Source: Anaerolineae bacterium
Lineage (GTDB): Bacteria > Chloroflexota > Anaerolineae > Aggregatilineales > UBA2796
Assembly: GCA_020851855.1 (NCBI GenBank)
Contig: JADZBY010000547.1
Location: 1 to 12,480 of the forward strand
Length of the DNA: 12,480 bases
Direction of reading: 5' to 3'
The position numbers and the translations under genes are program-made. Shown here piece by piece: positions 1-5,788 of the stretch. A model generated the notes under the pieces. It was given only the letters and a program-made list of their open reading frames with translations. It was not told the DNA's origin and did no database searches. Within the stretch, counting starts at the first letter, position 1; every line of letters starts with the position of its first letter.

Positions 1-723
1 GACTGGCTGTACGATCACTTCGGCGTGTACGCCTGGACGGTGGAGCTATGGAGTCCACAGGCGCAGGCGGGCATCAAGGACTTCAAGTACATCGACTGGT
101 TCCGCGAGCACCCCGTCGAGGATGACCTGAAGTTGCTCCAATGGAGCGACGAAACGCTCGGTGGACAGGGCTACGTGGATTGGTATGCGTTTGAGCACCC
201 GCAGCTTGGCCCGGTGGAACTGGGCGGCTGGAATAACCTGTATGCGTGGCGCAACCCGCCGCCGCCATTCCTCGAAAAAGAGATCGCGCCCTTCTCGGAC
301 TGGCTGATCTGGCACTTGTTGATCTCGCCCCGGCTGGAAATCTACCGGCTGGAAACCGAGTCGCTGGGCGGCGGCGCGCACCGCATCACGCTGGCGCTGC
401 ACAACACCGGCTGGCTGCCCACCGCCGTCACCAAGCGCGCTGTGGAGAAGAAGGCGGCGCGCGGCGTGGTGTGCGAGATCGAGCTTCCCGACGGCGCAGA
501 ACTCAAGATCGGCAAGCGGCGCGAGGAACTCGGCCAGTTGGAAGGCCGCGCCTATACGCCCTCATCGGTGTCGGGCGGCTTCCTGATGCGCTTTAATAGC
601 GACGACCGGGCGAAAGTCGAATGGGTGGTCAGCGCGCCGCAGGGCGGTCTGGTGCGCCTGTCAGCCCGCCACGAGCGCGCCGGGACGGTCCGCGCCGAGG
701 TGAATCTCCCGGCGGAAGGCTGA
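1..723 (+). CDS. M14 family zinc carboxypeptidase-like protein, C-terminal part (5' end outside window)
   Basis: The reading frame is open from base 1, so the start and the zinc-binding HxxE and later His motifs lie upstream of the window. About 240 residues are visible. The fragment begins within the end of the catalytic domain: the stretch YAWTVELW (residues 10-17 of the fragment) has the T-x-E arrangement of M14 peptidases, and Glu15 would be the general base matching Glu270 of carboxypeptidase A. After it come a Trp-rich segment (WNNLYAWRNPPPP) and a C-terminal beta-rich domain with HNTGWLPTAVTKRA and GKRREELGQLEGRA, which I recognise from large bacterial M14 proteins. The family removes C-terminal residues from peptides or hydrolyses related amides; the substrate cannot be told here. 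The gene ends at a TGA and is followed by a repeat-filled gap, so it is probably the last gene of its transcript. Family assignment is fairly secure; exact activity is inference. Confidence 0.8.
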   Translation, partial: DWLYDHFGVYAWTVELWSPQAQAGIKDFKYIDWFREHPVEDDLKLLQWSDETLGGQGYVDWYAFEHPQLGPVELGGWNNLYAWRNPPPPFLEKEIAPFSDWLIWHLLISPRLEIYRLETESLGGGAHRITLALHNTGWLPTAVTKRAVEKKAARGVVCEIELPDGAELKIGKRREELGQLEGRAYTPSSVSGGFLMRFNSDDRAKVEWVVSAPQGGLVRLSARHERAGTVRAEVNLPAEG

Positions 724-775
724 AGCGGACCGTATGCTTGATGGGATATGAGGATTTGGGACGGATCAGGGTTCC

Positions 776-920
776 GGGCGGCTCGCGAGCCGCCCCTACA
801 GCACCATATCGTGTAGGGGCGCGTCGTGACGCGCCCGTACAGCACCACATCGTGTGGGCGCGCGCCGTGACGCGCCCGTACAGCACCACATCGTGTAGGG
901 GCGCGTCGCGACGCGCCCGC
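776..920. repeat. Palindromic repeat array with 41-bp period (REP/BIME-like)
   Basis: A perfect 20-bp palindrome (776-795, core GGCTCGCGAGCC) is followed by CTAC. Three related units then start at about 810, 851 and 892, exactly 41 bp apart. Each unit is a near-palindrome of the type GTAGGGGCGCG...CGCGCCC, followed by a spacer AGCACCAYATCGT. The same two modules in the same order recur at 4356-4420, so this is a dispersed genomic repeat and not a local accident. The array fills the gap after the M14 gene. Each palindrome could fold as a hairpin in RNA or DNA. No RAYT-type transposase is in the window. Similar short palindromes are common between genes in Chloroflexota and cyanobacterial genomes (general knowledge). 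Confidence 0.85.
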
Positions 921-958
921 CATCATGGTCCGTGCGTAGGGGCGGTATGGACTCTGAG

Positions 959-1077
959 CCTCACCCCCTGGCCCCCTCTCCACGCGGAGTACCGCGTAGA
1001 GAGGGGGAATGGCGCGGCGAAAGGGCAGGCAGACTCCCCTCTCCATCAAGTGCGATGGAGAGGGGCCGGGGGTGAGG
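959..1077. repeat. Three-arm inverted repeat, copy A
   Basis: An outer inverted pair (CCTCACCCCCTGGCCCC at 959-975 against GGGGCCGGGGGTGAGG at 1062-1077, one base of difference in length) encloses two further hairpins. One is at 972-1007, with arms CCCCCTCTC and GAGAGGGGG plus an inner ACGCGG/CCGCGT stem. The other is at 1036-1065, with 12-bp arms CCCCTCTCCATC and GATGGAGAGGGG around a 6-base loop. The layout would fold as a three-way junction. A second element with the same layout but different bases lies at 8415-8511. It ends about 20 bases before the Nfu-like gene and so probably sits in that gene's 5' untranslated region. Confidence 0.75.
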
Positions 1078-1096
1078 GTTTACGGAGAGAGGCTCT

Positions 1097-1375
1097 GTGT
1101 CCGAGTATATCGATATTCACGTGGACTACGACGACGATCCCGACGTGGCGCGCCTGACCACCAACCTCGACCTTGCGCCCGACGGCCCGGAGTCCTACCC
1201 TGACCGCGCGGCGGGCGATGAAGGCTCGCCGCTGGCCCAATACCTGTTTGGCATTGAGGGGCTGGCCGCGCTGGACATCGACGGCTCGGTGCTCGTCGTG
1301 CGGCGCGAGCCGGAGTCGGAGTGGCACGCCCTGATCGACGAGATCAGCGCCGCCTTGAAAGAGTTTTTCCTCTGA
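1097..1375 (+). CDS. Stand-alone Nfu/NifU N-terminal domain protein
   Basis: This is a 92-residue acidic protein. It resembles the Nfu N-terminal domain (Nfu_N): a P-x-x-x-R-L strand near residues 15-20, the helix signature SPLAQYLFGIEGLAAL at 44-59, a short strand SVLVVRR at 64-70, then a Trp76-containing helix ending WHALIDEISAALKEFF. In Nfu proteins this domain precedes a CxxC domain that holds an iron-sulphur cluster for transfer to client proteins. Here the CxxC domain is absent and there is no cysteine at all, so the protein cannot carry a cluster itself and may act as an adaptor or binding partner (inference). The GTG start at 1097 is supported by the purine-rich GGAGAGAGG at 1084-1092; no upstream in-frame start is better placed. 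It converges on the hydrolase gene with only 10 bases between stop codons. No other Fe-S assembly gene is nearby. Confidence 0.72.
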   Translation: MSEYIDIHVDYDDDPDVARLTTNLDLAPDGPESYPDRAAGDEGSPLAQYLFGIEGLAALDIDGSVLVVRREPESEWHALIDEISAALKEFFL

Positions 1376-1385
1376 AACTCGCCGC

Positions 1386-2522
1386 TCAGCCGGGATAACG
1401 CAGCACCATCTCGCCCGAATCGCGGATGGCCATGCTGAGCAGCGGATCGTTCTGGAAAAACACCGCGCCCTGCGACACGCCGAGCACAAAGCCGCTGTGC
1501 GCCGTGCGCACCTGCCCCTCATCCGGGCCAATGGGCCGCCCGTGCAGGTCCCGCATCCGCGCCACCACCTCACCCGCCTGCACCTGCATCCCCGCGCGAG
1601 CCAGAAAATGCACGATGCCCGCCGCCGGAGCGAGTGGGTGCTGGATGCGCCGCACCGCATGGCCCGGCGCGTGCACGGGGATGCCCACGAGCGGCTCTGG
1701 CGCGCCATCCAGCATACCCGCCCAGCGCAGCACGTTCCGGATGGCGCTCGTCGCCGCATTCACGATGGTCGTGTCCACCGTCAGATAACCGCCCAGTTCG
1801 GCGGTGAAAGCCGGGATGCCCAGCGTATTGAGCGCCGCGCCGCTCACCGAGCGGTGCAGCCCACGCTTCAGGTATTCCGGCGACGCGAACTCGTTGACGA
1901 CGGTGAAGCCAAAGGCGCGGTGCATGGCGTCCGTCGTGCCGAACAACTTTTGCGCGCTGGGCCGGTCGCGCTCGTCAAGGTAATACACCGGGTCGCGAAA
2001 GGTGAAGGGCGCGGAGCCGATCACGTAGTTGTGCAGATCGATGAGCAGGTCCGCCGTCGCGCCCATCTGGTCGAACAGACGGCGGTAGGCTATCTCCAGC
2101 GGCGGCGCGTTCTCCGGAAGGGGATCGCCGCCCGGACGGCGAAACGGGGCCGGAAACAGCCGGTTCGGGTCCTGTTTGCGGTGGTAATATGCCGTGCGCT
2201 CGCCAGTGCGCAGGCCCGCCGGGTTGAGCGCGGGCACGGCCACCACCGCGCCACGCAGGCGTTCCGGCAGGTCGGGCGTGAGCAGATCGTGAATGGTGCG
2301 GATGCCCGCGTATTCGTCGCCGTGAATGGACGCCGTCAGCCACAGGGTCGGGCCGGGCTGGCGTCCCTGGGCGATGACGATGGGGAACGTCTCCGTGCCG
2401 CCCGTGGGCAGGGCCAGCGCATCCAGCGCGCCGTAAGCGTATGCGCCCGGCTTGCCATGCGCCGTGCCGATTTTCAGAGCGCTCGTCGCGTAAGAGCGCC
2501 GGGCAGTGAGCGATGAGGCCAC
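1386..2522 (-). CDS. Succinylglutamate desuccinylase/aspartoacylase-family zinc hydrolase
   Basis: A 378-residue protein of the AstE/AspA branch of the M14 fold. These enzymes use one zinc to hydrolyse N-acyl amino acids or related amides. Visible motifs are HGDE at 67-70 (zinc His67 and Glu70), the N-P-x-G segment at 100-103, DPNRLF at 118-123 (substrate-binding Asn-Arg), LIDLH with His164 as third zinc ligand, and TAELGG with catalytic Glu242. The last 100 residues (AGIVHFLARAGMQVQAGEVVARM...) look like the barrel-sandwich, lipoyl-like C-terminal domain found in this family. The start is GTG at 2522 rather than the farther ATG at 2609, because AAGGA at 2529-2533 sits 6 bases before it and the extra 29 residues look unlike the family. 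It is divergent from the GntR/FCD regulator, suggesting that an acyl-amino acid or similar carboxylate controls it. The exact substrate is unknown. Confidence 0.87.
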   Translation of the reverse strand: MASSLTARRSYATSALKIGTAHGKPGAYAYGALDALALPTGGTETFPIVIAQGRQPGPTLWLTASIHGDEYAGIRTIHDLLTPDLPERLRGAVVAVPALNPAGLRTGERTAYYHRKQDPNRLFPAPFRRPGGDPLPENAPPLEIAYRRLFDQMGATADLLIDLHNYVIGSAPFTFRDPVYYLDERDRPSAQKLFGTTDAMHRAFGFTVVNEFASPEYLKRGLHRSVSGAALNTLGIPAFTAELGGYLTVDTTIVNAATSAIRNVLRWAGMLDGAPEPLVGIPVHAPGHAVRRIQHPLAPAAGIVHFLARAGMQVQAGEVVARMRDLHGRPIGPDEGQVRTAHSGFVLGVSQGAVFFQNDPLLSMAIRDSGEMVLRYPG

Positions 2523-2528
2523 AACGGT

Positions 2529-2533
2529 TCCTT
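2529..2533 (-). promoter_or_regulatory. Ribosome binding site deciding the hydrolase start
   Basis: On the minus strand AAGGA is preceded by an A-rich run and followed by a 6-base spacer to the GTG at 2522. The alternative ATG at 2609 has no comparable site, so the shorter protein is preferred. Confidence 0.6.
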
Positions 2534-2588
2534 TTTTCTTTTGTCTGCCGCTGGCTGTAGGCGCTGGTCTGCGCGTTAGCAGCAGTGC

Positions 2589-2617
2589 TTGACAGCCCTC
2601 ACCGCCCATTTTACACT
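2589..2617 (+). promoter_or_regulatory. Sigma70-type promoter for the GntR/FCD regulator
   Basis: A perfect -35 box TTGACA (2589-2594) is followed by a 17-base spacer and the -10 box TACACT (2612-2617, 4 of 6 consensus bases). Transcription would start near 2624, leaving about 94 bases of leader before the GTG at 2718. It lies in the divergent gap shared with the hydrolase gene. This is a sequence prediction only. Confidence 0.55.
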
Positions 2618-2629
2618 AACCGTCGGGTT
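2618..2629. promoter_or_regulatory. Possible operator, AACC-N4-GGTT
   Basis: A short inverted repeat AACC GTCG GGTT lies at the predicted transcription start of the regulator gene. FadR/GntR regulators typically bind short inverted sites of the type TGGT-N-ACCA (family knowledge), and this site is in the right place for autoregulation. It is too short to be convincing alone. Confidence 0.25.
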
Positions 2630-2717
2630 GTCCGCAGCAGCGCGGCGACTCCACGTCCCCGATTGTCAGTCTTCCTGTTGCCCGTGCGCGCGCCGCCGGG
2701 CAGTGAGGACGGTTCCC

Positions 2718-3404
2718 GTGAGGCCTGAGAGCCATAAACAGCTTCGCCGCATCGTGGCAGACCGGCTGCGCACCATGATCGCACAGGGCGAATTGCGCGC
2801 CGGGGAGTGGCTGCGCCAGGAACGCCTCGCCCGCGACCTGGGCATGAGTTTCACGCCGATCCGCGAAGCGCTCAAGCAGCTTGAGGCCGAAGGGCTGGTC
2901 GAACACGTGCCCTATCGTGGCGTGCGCGTCGTATCTTTTTCGCTGGATGACCTGTTGGACATCTATAGTATGCGCATCATCCTCGAAGGATTGGCCGCTG
3001 CCAGCGCTGCCGAGCGCATCACGCCGGAGCAGATTGCCGAGCTGCGCGCGCTGGACCAGCGCATGAAGGCGCTCACCGGGCCGGAGAATCTGGCCGAAGT
3101 GCGCACCCTGAACCAGCGCTTCCACCTGCTCATCGTCGAAGCGTCGGGCCGAAAGTACCTGATTCGCACCCTCAACGCCATCTGGACGTGGTTTCCGACG
3201 ATGTTATGGAGCCAGTTCTTGCCGGAAAAAAGCGATCCGCCCGAACGCGAGAGTGAGGACAACGTCGAGCACAGCCTCATCCTCAGCGCCCTCGAAGCCC
3301 ACGATCCGGATGCCGCCCGCGACGCCGTGCAGCGCCACATCGAGCGGGCGCGCCGGACGCTCCTGGCCTTCATCGGGCAGCAGCAGACGCCAAAGACCGT
3401 CTGA
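2718..3404 (+). CDS. GntR family transcriptional regulator with FCD ligand-binding domain
   Basis: A 228-residue regulator of the FadR subfamily, the usual length for the family. The winged helix-turn-helix spans about residues 8-72 (IVADRLRTMIAQGELRAGEW, then LARDLGMSFTPIREALKQLEAEGLV, then the wing VPYRGVRV). The all-helical FCD domain follows (about 78-220), with candidate metal or ligand residues His136 (QRFH), His185 (VEH) and His207 (QRH). The Asp that usually lies four residues before the first His appears as Asn132. FCD regulators bind small carboxylic acids and release DNA when bound. The start is GTG at 2718, with GAGGAC at 2705-2710 seven bases before it; an earlier in-frame ATG at 2589 overlaps the promoter and would add about 43 unlikely residues. 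It is divergent from the desuccinylase-like hydrolase, its likely target. Confidence 0.9.
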   Translation: MRPESHKQLRRIVADRLRTMIAQGELRAGEWLRQERLARDLGMSFTPIREALKQLEAEGLVEHVPYRGVRVVSFSLDDLLDIYSMRIILEGLAAASAAERITPEQIAELRALDQRMKALTGPENLAEVRTLNQRFHLLIVEASGRKYLIRTLNAIWTWFPTMLWSQFLPEKSDPPERESEDNVEHSLILSALEAHDPDAARDAVQRHIERARRTLLAFIGQQQTPKTV

Positions 3405-3424
3405 CTATCTCTTCGCGCCGCGCC

Positions 3425-4273
3425 TCACAGGACAAAATCGTCGGACGCGGCGGCTTCGGCCATGATCCCCCGCAACTCGTCCAGATCGGGCCACACCTCG
3501 GCGTTCTCTTCGCCCAGCGCCGCCGCCTCGACGCCGCGCCCACACAACGAGCGGTATTGACACCAGCGGCAGATGCGCTCGTTCGTCGTCAGCGGCCAGG
3601 CATCCACGTCCATCGAGAACAGGCGGCGCAGCACAGCTCCCAGGAAGCGCCGGTCGTCGGCCTGGCGCGCCGCCGAATAGCGGAAAATCTCGGTCGCGCC
3701 CGGCTCCGGCTCGCCAGCGAACCAGTAAATGAGCGTGACCTGTTCCGGCGCAACCGGGTAACCCAGGCAGCGCGACGCCGATTCGACCAGGATCAGCGGG
3801 TAGATGATGGTTTGCAGGCGGCGGTCGAGCACGTAACGCGGCGTGCGGCGCGTCGTCTTCCAGTCCACGATCACGGCGTCGCCGCCCGGCTCAAAGGCGA
3901 GCAGGTCAAAGGTCGCCGTCATGCGCTGGCCCTCGATCATGGCCGCCACGTTGAACTCCGGGCGGCGCACCGTGCCGGGCAGATCGAGCGCCGAGCGCTG
4001 GAAGGCCTGCCACCACGGCTCCAGCGCCGGATCGACCTGCCGAATGGGCAGGCCGCGCCAGTAACGCTCCATGAGCAGGTGAAAGCGGCGGCCCAGGTCG
4101 GCGGCGCGCTCGGCATCGACCAGCGGCTCGGCGGCAGGCGCGGGCCAGTCCTGTTCGAGCAGATGCCGCAGCTGGAAACGCCGTGGGCAGTCCACAAAAT
4201 CTTGCAGTTTGGTCTGATCGTAGCGGATACGATAGCGCTTGTCGCGGTCCTGAGCGCTGGCGGGCACGTTCAT
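3425..4273 (-). CDS. PD-(D/E)XK nuclease with four-cysteine Fe-S signature (Cas4/AddB C-domain-like)
   Basis: A 282-residue RecB-type nuclease domain that stands alone. Visible motifs, in order, are Cys29 (FVDCPRRF), His65 (GRRFHLLME), Asp123 (TATFDLLAF), Asp137-x-Lys139 (VIVDWKTT), and Gln154 with Tyr158 (RLQTIIYPL); then Cys235, Cys238 and Cys244 (ICRWCQYRSLC). The set C...CX2CX5C with the nuclease core between the cysteines is the arrangement that holds a 4Fe-4S cluster in AddB, Dna2 and Cas4 proteins (family knowledge). All catalytic residues seem intact. It likely cleaves single-stranded or unwound DNA in repair. No helicase partner, Cas1, Cas2 or CRISPR array is in the window. It converges on the GntR gene with 20 bases between stops. 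The ATG at 4273 has AGGAG about 13 bases upstream, a rather long spacing, so the start is moderately sure. Confidence 0.88.
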   Translation of the reverse strand: MNVPASAQDRDKRYRIRYDQTKLQDFVDCPRRFQLRHLLEQDWPAPAAEPLVDAERAADLGRRFHLLMERYWRGLPIRQVDPALEPWWQAFQRSALDLPGTVRRPEFNVAAMIEGQRMTATFDLLAFEPGGDAVIVDWKTTRRTPRYVLDRRLQTIIYPLILVESASRCLGYPVAPEQVTLIYWFAGEPEPGATEIFRYSAARQADDRRFLGAVLRRLFSMDVDAWPLTTNERICRWCQYRSLCGRGVEAAALGEENAEVWPDLDELRGIMAEAAASDDFVL

Positions 4274-4355
4274 GATAGCAGGCGGTCTCCTGGCCGGATG
4301 GTCATCTCCGCCATTCTACCACGCGGCGAAGGGCCACGTAGGCTACGAAAGAAGC

Positions 4356-4420
4356 GGGCGGCTCGCGAGCCGCCCCTACCGGTTGCCGTTATCGCCGTAG
4401 GGGCGCGTCGTGACGCGCCC
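4356..4420. repeat. Palindromic repeat, second copy of the family at 776-920
   Basis: The same perfect 20-bp palindrome with core GGCTCGCGAGCC (4356-4375) plus CTAC is followed, after a 17-base spacer, by the second module GTAGGGGCGCGTCGTGACGC...(4397-4420). This is identical to the unit at 813-836. Only one second module is present here against three in the other copy, and the spacer differs. It lies between the nuclease start and the end of the secreted-protein gene (stop codon at 4430-4432), and may act as a transcript-end hairpin for the latter. Confidence 0.85.
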
Positions 4421-4429
4421 ACCCTCTCG

Positions 4430-5653
4430 CTAATAAACGCTCACCGTCATGCTGTACTGGCCTTCCCAGCCCGCATAGCGCGTATCCTGCTCAAGCTGGA
4501 TGGTGTAATCGCCCGTGACCGGCAGGATCGAGTCGAAGACCGCCGCCGTATTGGCGTAACCGCTCTGCAGGCCGCCGTTCGGCACGATGACCATCCCGAT
4601 CATCGGCCCGCCGCTGGACACGCTGACCACCATACGCTGGCCGGCGCGCGCCCGCAGCACATAACTGGCCCGCGGACAGGCGAGCGAACTGTAGCCGTTG
4701 ACCGTCGCGCTGTACGCGCCCGCCGCGAACTGGATGTGCCGTGTGGTCGTATCGCACGGGACAGGCGTGCCGCCCGTCTGGTTGACGACGGTCACGGTCA
4801 TCACATACGAACTGGGCACGCTCAGGTTCTGCGTGCTGATGCTGATCGCGTAATCGCCGGTCAGGGGCAGGCCACGGTCAAACGAGATGCCCTCGGGGTT
4901 GGTCGCAATTCCGAAGTTATACGCCGAGCCGTCGGAGAAGCGCACCACGCCCGCCAGCGGTCCCTGACCTTGCAGGTTGATGATCATACGCTGGCCGGCC
5001 AGCGCGCGCAGCACGTAGTTCGATGGGTTACACGCCGCGCCGATCACGCCGCTGACCGTGCCGGACACCGCGCCCGGCGCGAAACGGATGCGCTGCACGG
5101 CGCTGGTGCATGGGGTCGCGCCGCTGTTTGTGTAGGTCCACGCGCCGTAGGTGGCCGTCACCGTGCCGCCATACGCCAGATTGAACGGCACACTGCCCGG
5201 CGAGAGCACGCCCAGGTTGATCTTCACCGTGCGCGTATCGGGCAGGCTGATGTACGTGCCCATCGCCGCGCCCACCGTCGCCTGATAGGGAATCTCCGCG
5301 CCGATGGCCCAGCCCAGGCTGTTGCGCAGATCGGGCAGGGCGCGCCACAGCTTGCCAAACGCGCCGGACGGCTGGTGAAGCTGAGGGCTGGGCGGCGCGC
5401 CGCTGAACGGCACATCCGCCACGCCTTCGTAGACCAGCTTCGGGAAGTCATAGGCTTTGTCGGGATCGACCAGCGCCGTGATGCTCATCCCGTTGGTCAG
5501 CATCAGGCCGCGCTCGAACTGCTGGTAGATGTACCACTGCGCTCCGTCGGCGCGGGCGGGCGGCGGCGCGGCCAATTGGGCGAACAGCGCCGCAAACAGA
5601 CAAGCGGCCAGAACGATTCGAGTCCACGACCGGATCGGATTAATGAGTGACAT
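4430..5653 (-). CDS. Secreted protein with LGFP-like N-terminal region and two beta-sandwich repeats
   Basis: A 407-residue exported protein. Residues 1-35 form a Sec signal peptide (basic start, hydrophobic IVLAACLFAALFAQLA, cleavage after ARA at 33-35). Residues 38-150 contain YQQFERGLM and an FGKLWRALPDLRNSLGWAI stretch, a pattern I know from exported Chloroflexota proteins related to LGFP repeats. Two copies of a roughly 105-residue module follow (186-290 and 304-407). They share the strings YVLRA-AGQRM, LP-TGDY and MTV; each carries a cysteine pair with identical 26-residue spacing (Cys182/Cys208 and Cys300/Cys326), probably a disulphide. The modules look like pre-peptidase C-terminal (PPC) type sandwiches. 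No catalytic motif is seen; a cell-surface or matrix-binding role is inference. The ATG at 5653 is chosen over 5662 because AAAGGA (5662-5667) lies 8 bases before it. Confidence 0.7.
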   Translation of the reverse strand: MSLINPIRSWTRIVLAACLFAALFAQLAAPPPARADGAQWYIYQQFERGLMLTNGMSITALVDPDKAYDFPKLVYEGVADVPFSGAPPSPQLHQPSGAFGKLWRALPDLRNSLGWAIGAEIPYQATVGAAMGTYISLPDTRTVKINLGVLSPGSVPFNLAYGGTVTATYGAWTYTNSGATPCTSAVQRIRFAPGAVSGTVSGVIGAACNPSNYVLRALAGQRMIINLQGQGPLAGVVRFSDGSAYNFGIATNPEGISFDRGLPLTGDYAISISTQNLSVPSSYVMTVTVVNQTGGTPVPCDTTTRHIQFAAGAYSATVNGYSSLACPRASYVLRARAGQRMVVSVSSGGPMIGMVIVPNGGLQSGYANTAAVFDSILPVTGDYTIQLEQDTRYAGWEGQYSMTVSVY

Positions 5654-5660
5654 CGCGCCC

Positions 5661-5667
5661 ATCCTTT
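5661..5667 (-). promoter_or_regulatory. Ribosome binding site deciding the start of the secreted protein
   Basis: AAAGGAT on the minus strand overlaps the upstream ATG at 5662 and so cannot serve it, but is well spaced (8-9 bases) for the ATG at 5653. Confidence 0.6.
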
Positions 5668-5788
5668 ACTGTTACTTGACACGATACCACAAGAACGCCC
5701 GGACCGGCTGAAATGCTCCCGGCGTCGAACGTCGCTTGGCTGCCGGTTGCCCGTCGCGATCCCAACGCCGACCCGTTCCCGCCGCCGA

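Noticed and set aside
800..920. Regular 41-bp period considered as a short CRISPR array
   Set aside because: The units are palindromic throughout and the spacers are nearly identical, whereas CRISPR spacers should differ; no cas gene other than a Cas4-like solo nuclease 2.5 kb away is present.
621..1157. Plus-strand open frame across the end of the M14 gene and the repeats
   Set aside because: It overlaps the confirmed M14 frame and is made mostly of translated palindromic repeats.
3405..3424. Terminator between the convergent GntR and nuclease genes
   Set aside because: The 20-base gap contains no inverted repeat and no T-run long enough to support one.
3425..4273. Calling the nuclease cas4
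   Set aside because: The motifs match Cas4 but equally AddB and other Fe-S RecB-type nucleases, and there is no CRISPR context, so no symbol was given.
3557..5650. Very long plus-strand open frame (697 codons) opposite the nuclease and secreted-protein genes
   Set aside because: Its translation is Arg/His/Ala-rich low-information sequence with no motif, while the opposite strand has two clear domain-bearing genes; it also runs through the palindromic repeat. It is an antisense by-product of high GC.
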